This document shows positions 7,286-15,180 of a stretch of DNA of 64,000 nt, in pieces (positions within the stretch are counted from its first letter, which is position 1; every line of letters starts with the position of its first letter). Source of the DNA: Flavobacteriales bacterium UBA7468 (lineage in GTDB: Bacteria > Bacteroidota > Bacteroidia > Flavobacteriales_D > Crocinitomicaceae). The stretch lies in assembly GCA_002478565.1 (NCBI GenBank), contig DLPC01000026.1, positions 1-64,000 on the forward strand, read 5' to 3'. A program made the position numbers and the translations under genes. A model generated the notes under the pieces. The model did no database searches, was not told the origin of the DNA, and saw only the letters and a list, made by a program, of their open reading frames with translations.

Positions 7286-9247
7286 TTATTTAATCAAATA
7301 ATAACAGTTTGGACTTAAATTGGTCTTCCAGCTGACACCTAAATTTGGATAGTAAGATTCTTGGTGTTCTTGAATTCGGTTTAGGCGCTCCTGGAAATAA
7401 AAATCGTCGCAAATATTTTTAAATTTAATATGGTTAGGCGAGTGTAAATTAAATTTTGCTATCGTATTGTAGCAGCGTATGATTTGTGCAAGTTGTTGAG
7501 GATAAAGCTCAACAACATCAAATTCTGTCAATAGATGAACGCAATCTGCAACTTGTGCGTCAAATTGTGCCGCTGTGATTTGTATGGATTCGTTTGCAGT
7601 AATGACAGGAGTGAGATAACTATAGCCGCGTTCTGTAGATTTAAATACATAATTGTTCCAGAAGCTCGAATCACTGATGATATCTTGCCCTGCCGTGTAG
7701 TTAGAAATTTTAGAAAGATGAGTTTCAGCGCATCTCAGTAGATGATAGTATTCTTGGTAAGTAAAAGGCTTGAAATAATACCATTCGTAAAGCGTATAGC
7801 TGTTGTCATTATTTTTCAACAAGACATAAAATTTGAAATCTTCGTAGGAATGATAGTAGTCAGATTCAAGCGCAATTTTCTTTTCGCAAAGAACTGGATA
7901 AATAAATGCCGTTTTTTCTGGATTAGAAATCAGTATATTTTGCCATTCTAATTGAACTTCATTGATTGTGTAATAGTAGTCCAATGCTGAAGTACGTTGG
8001 TAAAATTTCTGATATAGCGCGCTTTCTTCATTAATCGTCTTCTCAAGTGAAGGTTTGATGTGTATGTTGATCAATTCTTCAGTTTCTTTATTTCCCTTTA
8101 GATGTTTACATTCAAAATTTCGGTTGTAATTGGCCGTAGATGAATTAAATTGTTTGGCAATCCAGTTTTCTTCACTGAATGAAGGCAAAGTGTTGTTTGC
8201 AAAATCTTTGCGTGTGTATCCGGCGCTGTAAAATCGGATGCGCTGTGCTAAACTATCAGCTTCGTCCTCAAGCTTCTCCGACCAAGTAGATTGATATACA
8301 TTCCAATGATCATTGGATTTAGCTATATCGTAAATCTCAATATGATTTGGTATTTCTGAAAAGTCATCCCATGGCGAATATTCTTTTTGTGCTGCAGCGA
8401 GGCTCATTTTTTGCCCGTCCTTACTGATGAGTATGCCAATTGCTTGATCAATCGGAAGTACATACGGAAGCTCTCGAGTGAGTGTTTTCAATTGTAGTTT
8501 GGCTTCGTCAAGATAGGAGTTGGTGAGGTAATTGGTGCTTTTCAAAGCTTGGGTGCATTTTTCGAGCATCAGTGTATTGCTCATTAAAGTTGGCTCAAGT
8601 GCGTTGATATTGCGCTCAAGCCAGGTTGAAACCCCTGTTGAATTGTAAAATTGAAACCAAAAAATCAACCAGGGCGCTGATGTAAGTTCATCATATTCAT
8701 TTAGGATCATTCCGGTTGCTAAGGTGAATTTTTGTGAGATGGCTTCTTTCTCAGGGTTGTTCAAATCTTTGATGGAAATCAGTATGGAACTGGTGGACGG
8801 GTTCACTTCAATTTGAGACAGATTGATTTCAAATCTTACTGGCGCCATCCAACTTAATTTCGCTTCGCTAATACTTAATTGAATGATTTGTACATAGCCA
8901 TCTTGATCGGGGAGCAAATTTGCATTATCATTATAGATAAAACTTCTATAGATTAAATTGGAAAGTGCCAAGCCGGGTATCCGGGTTTCTGGATTTTCAG
9001 CAGTGCTCATAATACTTTGGATTGCCATATCTTTTTTATAGGCAAGCGTCAATCCTTTTCTGAATTCATTCTGGATTCTTTTGACTTCATTTTTGATAGA
9101 AATATTTGTTGCGTCAATCATTTGTTGACATAAAGGGTCACTGATACTTTTTAATTTCTTTTCAGTTGTGATTAAGAAATGAGTTGGTACTTGACCAAAA
9201 AGCGGGATCGAAGCCGCAAAAAAGTAGAGGAGAAGGAATGGTTTCAT
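7286..9247 (-). CDS. Exported protein of unknown function, 653 aa
   Basis: I do not recognise a family. Residues 1-19 (MKPFLLLYFFAASIPLFGQ) look like a Sec signal peptide cleaved near LFG-Q, so the product should reach the periplasm or beyond. The rest is rich in Asn, Tyr, Ser and charged residues, has no further hydrophobic segment, no lipobox, and no clear T9SS tail; it ends NCYYLIK. The middle holds mixed helical, aromatic-rich text with no repeat I can see. It is a single-gene unit between two near-identical terminators. A TAACTTTA box at 9253-9260 (one mismatch to TAnnTTTG) sits just before the ATG, which would give a very short leader. Confidence 0.8.
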   Translation of the reverse strand: MKPFLLLYFFAASIPLFGQVPTHFLITTEKKLKSISDPLCQQMIDATNISIKNEVKRIQNEFRKGLTLAYKKDMAIQSIMSTAENPETRIPGLALSNLIYRSFIYNDNANLLPDQDGYVQIIQLSISEAKLSWMAPVRFEINLSQIEVNPSTSSILISIKDLNNPEKEAISQKFTLATGMILNEYDELTSAPWLIFWFQFYNSTGVSTWLERNINALEPTLMSNTLMLEKCTQALKSTNYLTNSYLDEAKLQLKTLTRELPYVLPIDQAIGILISKDGQKMSLAAAQKEYSPWDDFSEIPNHIEIYDIAKSNDHWNVYQSTWSEKLEDEADSLAQRIRFYSAGYTRKDFANNTLPSFSEENWIAKQFNSSTANYNRNFECKHLKGNKETEELINIHIKPSLEKTINEESALYQKFYQRTSALDYYYTINEVQLEWQNILISNPEKTAFIYPVLCEKKIALESDYYHSYEDFKFYVLLKNNDNSYTLYEWYYFKPFTYQEYYHLLRCAETHLSKISNYTAGQDIISDSSFWNNYVFKSTERGYSYLTPVITANESIQITAAQFDAQVADCVHLLTEFDVVELYPQQLAQIIRCYNTIAKFNLHSPNHIKFKNICDDFYFQERLNRIQEHQESYYPNLGVSWKTNLSPNCYYLIK

Positions 9248-9275
9248 ATACTAAAGTTAGGACAATATGTTGAGC

Positions 9276-9307
9276 AAAAAAAAGGAACCCAACTTGGATT
9301 CCTTTTT
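9276..9307 (-). terminator. Intrinsic terminator after pdhB
   Basis: Minus-strand RNA forms GGAAUCC-AAGUU-GGGUUCC with flanking A-U pairs and then eight U. The stem is the same as that of the terminator at 7237-7268; only the loop and outer flanks differ. It ends pdhB transcription (stop at 9374). Confidence 0.85.
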
Positions 9308-9373
9308 AGTTTTTATAAAGATGTGTTCGTTAAGATTTGAAAGTACGCTTCGAATCCTTGAAGAGTCTTGTAT

Positions 9374-10351
9374 TTATCTGTAAAGCGTAGCTTTTACAGC
9401 TTTCACGATGCGATCAACATTCGGCAATGCTTCGTCGATGAGTGTTGGCGAGAAAGCAAACGGCGTGTCAGTTTGTGTAACGCGTTGTACGGGTGCGTCT
9501 AGGTAGTCAAAAGCATATCGTTGGAGGTGGTAAGCGATTTCTGATGAAATGCTCGCCAAAGGCCAAGATTCTTCTACAACCACACAACGATTGGTTTTTT
9601 TGATGGATTCGACAATGCAGCCGTAATCAATTGGACGAATTGTACGCAAGTCGATGATTTCTACGCTGATGTTTTCTTTTGCAAGTGCCTCGGCAGCTTC
9701 TTGGGCCACTTTAATGATTTTACCAAAAGTTACGAGGGTGATGTCTGTACCTTTTCTTTTGACATCTGCAACTCCGATAGGAATGATGTATTCGCCTTCA
9801 GGAACTTCGCCTTTGTCGCCGTACATTTTTTCAGACTCTAAGAAAACAACAGGATCGTTGTCACGGATAGCCGCTTTGAGTAGGCCTTTGGCATCTGCTG
9901 GGTTCGATGGTGTGATCACTTTGAGCCCTGGAACATGTGCATAGAATGCTTCGAAACTCTGAGAGTGCGTTGCTGCTAATTGACCGGCAGTTCCGTTACC
10001 ACCGCGAAAGACAATAGGACAGCCATATTGACCACCTGACATTTGTAACATTTTTGCAGCGGAGTTAATGATTTGGTCTGCTGCAAGAATGGCAAAGTTC
10101 CAGGTCATGAATTCAACAATTGGACGCAAACCATTCATGGCGGCACCTACTGCAATTCCTGAAAAACCTAATTCTGCGATTGGGGTATCTATGACGCGCT
10201 TTGGACCAAATTCATCGAGCATACCTTGTGATACCTTGTAGGCACCATTGTATTCTGCGACTTCTTCTCCGAGTAAAAATACGTTTTCGTCGCGACGCAT
10301 TTCTTCGGACATGGCTTCTCTAAGGGCTTCTCTGAACTGTAGGGTTTTCAT
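9374..10351 (-). CDS. pdhB: Pyruvate dehydrogenase E1 component, beta subunit
   Basis: Beta subunit of the thiamine-diphosphate E1 enzyme that decarboxylates pyruvate and passes the acetyl group to lipoyl-E2. The 325 residues start with the family text TLQFREALREAMSEEMRRDENVFLLGEEVAEYNGAYKVSQG (split here: REALREAM, LGEEVAEY, GAYKVSQG). They also contain TPIAELGFSGIAVGAA and end in the transketolase C-terminal domain with VVVEESWPLASI. The alpha subunit and E2 are not adjacent, so the complex is encoded in at least two places. A good promoter lies at 10372-10400, so it is transcribed apart from clpX. Specificity for pyruvate rather than branched 2-oxoacids is inferred from overall similarity. 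Confidence 0.9.
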   Translation of the reverse strand: MKTLQFREALREAMSEEMRRDENVFLLGEEVAEYNGAYKVSQGMLDEFGPKRVIDTPIAELGFSGIAVGAAMNGLRPIVEFMTWNFAILAADQIINSAAKMLQMSGGQYGCPIVFRGGNGTAGQLAATHSQSFEAFYAHVPGLKVITPSNPADAKGLLKAAIRDNDPVVFLESEKMYGDKGEVPEGEYIIPIGVADVKRKGTDITLVTFGKIIKVAQEAAEALAKENISVEIIDLRTIRPIDYGCIVESIKKTNRCVVVEESWPLASISSEIAYHLQRYAFDYLDAPVQRVTQTDTPFAFSPTLIDEALPNVDRIVKAVKATLYR

Positions 10352-10371
10352 AGTGTCATTTTTACAATTAG

Positions 10372-10400
10372 CAAAATTACAAATAAGTCAGAAACTACAA
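10372..10400 (-). promoter_or_regulatory. Promoter of pdhB
   Basis: The minus strand shows TTG (10398-10400, within TTTG), an 18-nt spacer and TAATTTTG (10372-10379), a full match to the Bacteroidota consensus. The predicted leader is about 15 nt. It fills the 53-nt gap between clpX and pdhB. Confidence 0.7.
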
Positions 10401-10404
10401 ATGC

Positions 10405-11637
10405 TTATGCAACTTTAAGTGTCGCTATTTTTGATTTGCTGAATTGTTTTGTTGCGTAATCAAGGTTTACGTGCAAAGTTTTTTTGTTAGAGCCAGGCAA
10501 CTCAAACATGGCGTCGGTTAAGATAGCCTCACAGATAGAGCGCAATCCTCGGGCACCTAGACCAAATTCCATGGCTTTGTCAACAATAAAATCAAGTACT
10601 TCTTGATCGAGGTCGAGTTTGACAGCATCCATGTCAAAAAGCTTAGTATATTGCTTGACTAACGCATTTTTAGGTTCGGTAAGAATCCGTTTTAAATCTG
10701 CAGCTTTCAATGGCTCAAGATAGGTAAGCACCGGAAAACGACCAATTAACTCAGGGATGAGTCCGAAAGATCTGATGTCTGTTGGTGCAATGTATTTCAG
10801 TAAAGAATCTTGCTCAATACTTTCGTCGTGTTCCGAGGAGAAACCGATAGTTTGGCGATTGACCCGATTTGCAATTAACTTTTCGATACCATCAAATGCT
10901 CCTCCACAAATAAAGAGGATGTTTTTGGTGTCGATAGAAATCATTTTTTGCTCGGGGTGCTTGCGTCCTCCTTGTGGTGGCACGTTGACCGTGGCGCCTT
11001 CGAGTAATTTAAGTAAGGCCTGCTGAACCCCTTCACCTGAAACATCACGCGTGATGCTAGGGTTGTCATTCTTGCGGGCAATTTTGTCTACCTCATCTAT
11101 AAAAACGATTCCCATTTGTGCGCTTTCTACATTGTAGTCTGCTGCTTGCAGTAGTCTTGATAAAATACTTTCGACATCCTCTCCGACATAACCAGCCTCT
11201 GTTAGGACTGTCGCATCTGCAATGCAAAATGGCACATTGAGTAGTTTAGCAATTGATTTAGCCAAAAGGGTTTTGCCTGTACCGGTTCTGCCCACTAACA
11301 TGACATTTGATTTTTCAATTTCAACTTCGTTTTCTGAAGTTTTTTGTTGAAGGCGTTTGAAATGGTTGTAAACAGCTACAGACAATACTTTTTTGGCATC
11401 TTGTTGACCAATCACATATTGATCGAGGTGCGCTTTGATTTCTTGTGGTTTCAGCAAATTGAGCCCGAGTTCTGTGGCTTGCTTCGTAATGGCAGAACCT
11501 GCTAATTCTTCTTGTACAATTTTGCTCGCTTGACTAGCGCAAGAATCACAGATGTGTCCGTTTACACCAGCAATAAGCATATTGACACTCGAACGCGGTG
11601 AGCCACAAAATGAGCAATTTGTTTCTTTTTTAGCCAT
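10405..11637 (-). CDS. clpX: ATP-dependent Clp protease ATP-binding subunit ClpX
   Basis: AAA+ unfoldase that feeds tagged proteins to ClpP. The 410-residue protein has the N-terminal zinc domain (Cys8, Cys11, Cys30, Cys33), Walker A GRTGTGKT, Walker B VFIDEVDK, the GYVG pore loop and the IGF loop (in NRQTIGFSSEH) that docks into ClpP. It lies 3 nt after clpP, so the pair is an operon. Unlike many bacteria, the trigger factor gene is not next to it but about 23 kb away. Confidence 0.97.
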   Translation of the reverse strand: MAKKETNCSFCGSPRSSVNMLIAGVNGHICDSCASQASKIVQEELAGSAITKQATELGLNLLKPQEIKAHLDQYVIGQQDAKKVLSVAVYNHFKRLQQKTSENEVEIEKSNVMLVGRTGTGKTLLAKSIAKLLNVPFCIADATVLTEAGYVGEDVESILSRLLQAADYNVESAQMGIVFIDEVDKIARKNDNPSITRDVSGEGVQQALLKLLEGATVNVPPQGGRKHPEQKMISIDTKNILFICGGAFDGIEKLIANRVNRQTIGFSSEHDESIEQDSLLKYIAPTDIRSFGLIPELIGRFPVLTYLEPLKAADLKRILTEPKNALVKQYTKLFDMDAVKLDLDQEVLDFIVDKAMEFGLGARGLRSICEAILTDAMFELPGSNKKTLHVNLDYATKQFSKSKIATLKVA

Positions 11638-11640
11638 TTT

Positions 11641-12306
11641 TTATTTTGGGTTGCGGAGTAATACTTCATCAACCATCCCGTAAGACTTCGCCTCTTCGGA
11701 GGTCATCCAGTAGTCTCGGTCGGAGTCTGCCCAGACTTTGTCGTAGTCTTGCTTGGTGTGTGTAGCAATAATGTCGTAAAGTTCTTTTTTTAATTTCTGG
11801 ATTTCACGTGCCGTGATTTCAATATCTGATGCCTGACCTTGAGCGCCTCCAAGTGGCTGGTGTATCATTACCCTTGAGTGTTTCAAAGCACTACGCTTAC
11901 CCTCAGCACCTGCACAAAGCAATACGGCGCCCATTGAGGCGGCCATGCCTGTACAAATTGTTGCAACATCAGGTCTGATGTATTGCATCGTGTCGTAAAT
12001 ACCTAAACCAGCATATACGGATCCGCCCGGTGAGTTAAGATAAATTTGTATGTCTTTTTTCGCATCAACAGACTCTAAAAATAACAATTGGGCATTGATG
12101 ATATTGGCAACTTGGTCATTGATACCAGTACCTAAGAAAATAATGCGATCCATCATGAGTCTAGAAAAGACATCCATTTGAGTCATGTTCAAAGGGCGTT
12201 CTTCTATGATGTATGGGGTCATGGAAGATTCTATGTAGTGATCAACATTCATGCTGCTGATGCCCATGTGTTTGGTTGCGTATTTGCGAAATTCGTTGCT
12301 GTCCAT
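11641..12306 (-). CDS. clpP: ATP-dependent Clp protease proteolytic subunit ClpP
   Basis: Serine protease that forms the barrel of ClpXP. With the start at 12306 (MDSNEFRKYATKHMG) it has 221 residues and the triad Ser124 (GMAASMG), His149 (MIHQP) and Asp198; the 25 and 49 residue spacings equal those of E. coli ClpP. The frame stays open upstream to 12390. That extra part runs into the terminator hairpin (12370-12401) of the upstream gene and over a TAATTTTG -7 box, so I reject the longer start. clpX follows after 3 nt. Confidence 0.96.
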   Translation of the reverse strand: MDSNEFRKYATKHMGISSMNVDHYIESSMTPYIIEERPLNMTQMDVFSRLMMDRIIFLGTGINDQVANIINAQLLFLESVDAKKDIQIYLNSPGGSVYAGLGIYDTMQYIRPDVATICTGMAASMGAVLLCAGAEGKRSALKHSRVMIHQPLGGAQGQASDIEITAREIQKLKKELYDIIATHTKQDYDKVWADSDRDYWMTSEEAKSYGMVDEVLLRNPK

Positions 12307-12326
12307 AATATGATTCTTTAAGGTCT

Positions 12327-12334
12327 CAAAATTA
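12327..12334 (-). promoter_or_regulatory. Candidate -7 element of the clpP-clpX promoter
   Basis: TAATTTTG on the minus strand, 20 nt before the clpP ATG, matches TAnnTTTG. I do not find a clear TTG at the expected -33 distance, so only the -7 element is supported. Confidence 0.45.
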
Positions 12335-12369
12335 ATGATAAAGGTTGGCTTTATTTGATATTTAATGAC

Positions 12370-12401
12370 AAAAAAAAATCCTGAACGCATTCAGGATTTT
12401 T
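12370..12401 (-). terminator. Intrinsic terminator between clpP and the OmpA/TPR gene
   Basis: A 12-bp perfect stem, AAAAATCCTGAA with TTCAGGATTTTT, around a 4-nt loop. It is flanked by A/T runs that give a U-tract on the minus strand. It follows the stop of the upstream gene at 12420 and insulates clpP. Confidence 0.88.
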
Positions 12402-12419
12402 CAAAGGATGAAAATGAGC

Positions 12420-14114
12420 TTATTTCACTAAATCGATGAAAGTTGCTTCATTCATGAATTTTAAGAACTCGCGATCTTTCGCTGCTTTGTTTTTCAGTGC
12501 AGGATTTTTAGAAATAGCAACTTTCAATGGTGCAACAACTGCATCCACATTGCTACCGCTTTTCGCCTCAATGATGGCTTTTAAGTAAGCAAGTTCTGCA
12601 GTTTCTTTTACATTGGCAGCGGCTTTTCTTGCCAAATCTGTTTTGTCGAGTAAAATAAGTGCTAAAACTTTGTTATAGCTATCTTGAGCAAGGTTCTTTT
12701 CGGCAGCGCTGTAGTTTCCTTCCATGATATCGATAATGCCTTGGTTGTAGCCAGTCACACTTGTTTTTGATTTTGCTAACAATTTTTTAGCGGCAGCACG
12801 ATTGCCTTCTAAAATCAAACTTGCAGCCAAGTTGTTTTCAGTAATTGGGTTTGCCTTAAGGTCGTTTGCTTTTTTGAAGGCAGCTGCTGCATCTTTCGTA
12901 TTATTCAAGATGAATTGGCTTGCTCCTAAATTCGTATGTGTGCGGTGGTCTTGCGCATAATTTGCAGCGGCAATTCCGTAAATGCGCGCTTTTTCATTGA
13001 GGTCTGTGGTGAGTTTACCAGCAGTAAACAACAATTCTTCCACAGATAGCGAATTTGGGTTGTTCACAACCGCATTTTTCAATTCTTCGTCTGTAAGACC
13101 GTATTCAGTATATTTTACGACAACTACTGCACGACGGATCATCGGGAATACATCGCGTTCAAGTTCTGTATAAGCTTTCCCTAAGTTGATCATGTCCTTC
13201 TCGCGTTGCTCCGGATCTTTGGTCATTTCGAGGATGCGGATAAACAAGTTTTTGTCCGCTTCTGGAATAGAGGCAGTAACCGCTAACTGACTTTTGAAAC
13301 CTTCGAAGTCTTCGCCAAATTTAGCGAGCTGGTAAGCTGCAGTGTCGGTGTAGGCTGTAAGTTTTGCTTTTTTCATAAGCTCAGTGAGCGCCTTGCGTGC
13401 CGCAACTGTTCGGTCTGATGAAAGGTTGTCGTTTTTAGAGACTTCACCGTCTGGAGATGCATAACCGTTAATTTCGATCCCGGTAATTTTAATTTTCGGG
13501 TTATTTTGCGCAGCTTGAATCCAAGAAATAAGTGCATTAAGGTCTTGGTCTTTTAATTCAGTAGGACGCACAGCTGATTGACCTCTTTCGAAATTGATTG
13601 TTGCAGTGGTTGTTTTGTCAAACTGACGTACGAGTGCATCTTCCTCAGTTAAAACTTTGAAAGTTTTGTCTACAAGGTAAGGCGTGATGATCGTTGCATC
13701 GGCAATTTTCGTTTCAGGTAATGCACCTTTTTCTTTTGTTTGTTTGTAGAGCTTTCCGGTAATGATTAAATCGGCAGCCTCCATATCAGGAGTGTAGGCA
13801 ATCGTTTCTTCAAAAGTGGCTGTACCACCTGTTTTGAAATCGATGGTTGTGCCGTTTCCTGTTACTTTTGAACCATTCACATACCAAGTACCAATAGCTG
13901 TGTTGCCAATTTTCGGCGTGATTTCAGCTTTAGCTTTCTTTTGAATACCTTTTTCAGGAACATTTACAGTAATAGAAACCTTGACGGAATCGCCGTGCAT
14001 TTCTAAAGGGTTTGGATTTACCGTGTAGGTAATGTCTTTAACGAGGTCACAAGAACTCATTACGAACATACTGGTTCCGAGTAAAAGTGCTGGCTTGAAA
14101 TACTTTGAAGTCAT
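12420..14114 (-). CDS. OmpA-family outer membrane lipoprotein with C-terminal TPR-like repeats
   Basis: The N-terminus ends in the lipobox MSSC, with Cys22 as the lipidated residue, so this 564-residue protein is probably anchored in a membrane. Residues about 30-150 look like beta-rich domains. Residues about 165-340 resemble an OmpA-type peptidoglycan-binding fold (TINFERGQSAVRPTEL, then ITGIEINGYASPDGE) with a long insertion. From about 355 on, Ala/Leu/Lys-rich helical repeats look like TPRs (NLGASQFILNNTKDAAAAFKKA). It is transcribed alone, with a terminator at 12370-12401 and a candidate promoter at 14134-14164. A role in tying outer membrane to cell wall is inferred. Confidence 0.88.
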   Translation of the reverse strand: MTSKYFKPALLLGTSMFVMSSCDLVKDITYTVNPNPLEMHGDSVKVSITVNVPEKGIQKKAKAEITPKIGNTAIGTWYVNGSKVTGNGTTIDFKTGGTATFEETIAYTPDMEAADLIITGKLYKQTKEKGALPETKIADATIITPYLVDKTFKVLTEEDALVRQFDKTTTATINFERGQSAVRPTELKDQDLNALISWIQAAQNNPKIKITGIEINGYASPDGEVSKNDNLSSDRTVAARKALTELMKKAKLTAYTDTAAYQLAKFGEDFEGFKSQLAVTASIPEADKNLFIRILEMTKDPEQREKDMINLGKAYTELERDVFPMIRRAVVVVKYTEYGLTDEELKNAVVNNPNSLSVEELLFTAGKLTTDLNEKARIYGIAAANYAQDHRTHTNLGASQFILNNTKDAAAAFKKANDLKANPITENNLAASLILEGNRAAAKKLLAKSKTSVTGYNQGIIDIMEGNYSAAEKNLAQDSYNKVLALILLDKTDLARKAAANVKETAELAYLKAIIEAKSGSNVDAVVAPLKVAISKNPALKNKAAKDREFLKFMNEATFIDLVK

Positions 14115-14133
14115 GTTATCAGTTTTGATTCAA

Positions 14134-14164
14134 CAAAAATAGGAAGAAAAATTTAGGAAGCGAA
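14134..14164 (-). promoter_or_regulatory. Candidate promoter of the OmpA/TPR lipoprotein
   Basis: TATTTTTG (14134-14141, minus strand) matches TAnnTTTG and lies 19 nt before the ATG. TTCG at 14161-14164, 19 nt further up, is an imperfect -33 element. Confidence 0.5.
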
Positions 14165-14176
14165 AAAAGCTTCATT

Positions 14177-14605
14177 TCAATCTGTAAAACTCAAATCAAG
14201 TTCCATCAATGGTTTGAGCACAAAATCCCTTTCTTGGTACCTTGGATGAGGAATTTGTAGCCTATCGTCGTGTAAAACCAAGCTTTCGTAAAAAATGATA
14301 TCGAGGTCAATACTGCGGTCTTCATATGCGTCTTTAGTTTTCAATCGACCTAGCTCTTTCTCAATGCCTTTGAGTTGTTCGAGAAGTTCAAAGGGATTTA
14401 AAGCTGTTTTGAGTAATAGGCAACCGTTGAGAAATAAATGCTCAGATTCAAAACCTTCGGGACGCGTTTCTAAGTAAGAGGATACCTGTAAAATTTGCCC
14501 ACACCGTTCGGTAATTAGGGCTAGAGCAGATTCAATATTTGCGCGTCGATCGCCAATGTTTGAACCAAAGGCAATGACCACCCGATTTGGTCCTATTGGC
14601 GCCAT
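14177..14605 (-). CDS. folK: 2-amino-4-hydroxy-6-hydroxymethyldihydropteridine diphosphokinase
   Basis: HPPK transfers diphosphate from ATP to hydroxymethyldihydropterin in folate synthesis. The 142 residues show the family start VVIAFGSNIGDRRANIESAL and the segment YEDRSIDLDIIFY, with its metal-binding DxD, followed by IPHPRYQERDFVLKPL. The length is on the short side but covers the whole fold. Its start overlaps the end of gldD by 13 nt, so it is the last gene of the topA-ssb-gldE-gldD unit. folB, another gene of the pathway, is at 43179. Confidence 0.95.
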   Translation of the reverse strand: MAPIGPNRVVIAFGSNIGDRRANIESALALITERCGQILQVSSYLETRPEGFESEHLFLNGCLLLKTALNPFELLEQLKGIEKELGRLKTKDAYEDRSIDLDIIFYESLVLHDDRLQIPHPRYQERDFVLKPLMELDLSFTD

Positions 14606-15180
14606 CGGAAATTTTTGATGAGTTGTTGTAAGTCAGTTTTAAGATACTGCAAAGTAGGGCGAAGACTATCGTAATTCGGGCGACAATTCAGCAATACCTC
14701 ACCTCTGATGAAGTGTTGGGTTGAGTCTGTAAGGTAGAATTGAAAGTTAGTTGCAACATTTCCTTTCAATTCAAAAAAAGTTCCGTAAACTCGTTTTTTA
14801 GGGGCTATAATTTGTTCAAAATCTATTTTTTCTGCCATGATTTTGTGTTCGTCCACCTTATCGTTGGCAAAATTGATGATTTCTGGCAATGAATCTTTGC
14901 TCGGGATTTTGAGATAATACAAAAAGAGGCTGCCGTTCAATGGCCCGAGGTCTATTTCTTGTACGGAATAATTTTGTTTTGCCAATTCAAACGATTTTGG
15001 TTGGTATAAATCGGCTAGGTCAAATTGGTATGCACCTGGGCTCATGTATTGTCTGTAGCTGTGCTCAGGAAATTCTGTTTTGAGGTAGGTGCTTGGTTTG
15101 GGCACTGGAGGGGTTTCAGTACAAGCAAATAATGTGAATAGGACGCCAAAAGCGATCAACAATAGTTTACTTAACTTCAT
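14593..15180 (-). CDS. gldD: Gliding motility lipoprotein GldD
   Basis: GldD is a membrane lipoprotein required for gliding in Flavobacterium and present in most Flavobacteriales. The 195 residues begin with a lipoprotein signal (Cys20 in LFAC) followed by the family pattern PVPKPSTYLKTEFPEHSY. It overlaps gldE by 14 nt and folK by 13 nt. The gene pair and the neighbouring ssb repeat the F. johnsoniae arrangement. The molecular role is unknown. The T9SS cargo in this window suggests the gene works with a gliding or secretion apparatus, but the organism need not glide. Confidence 0.88.
   Translation of the reverse strand: MKLSKLLLIAFGVLFTLFACTETPPVPKPSTYLKTEFPEHSYRQYMSPGAYQFDLADLYQPKSFELAKQNYSVQEIDLGPLNGSLFLYYLKIPSKDSLPEIINFANDKVDEHKIMAEKIDFEQIIAPKKRVYGTFFELKGNVATNFQFYLTDSTQHFIRGEVLLNCRPNYDSLRPTLQYLKTDLQQLIKNFRWRQ

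Noticed and set aside
12307..12390. Upstream extension of clpP by 28 codons
   Set aside because: It reads through the terminator hairpin of the previous gene and a -7 box; the family start is at 12306.
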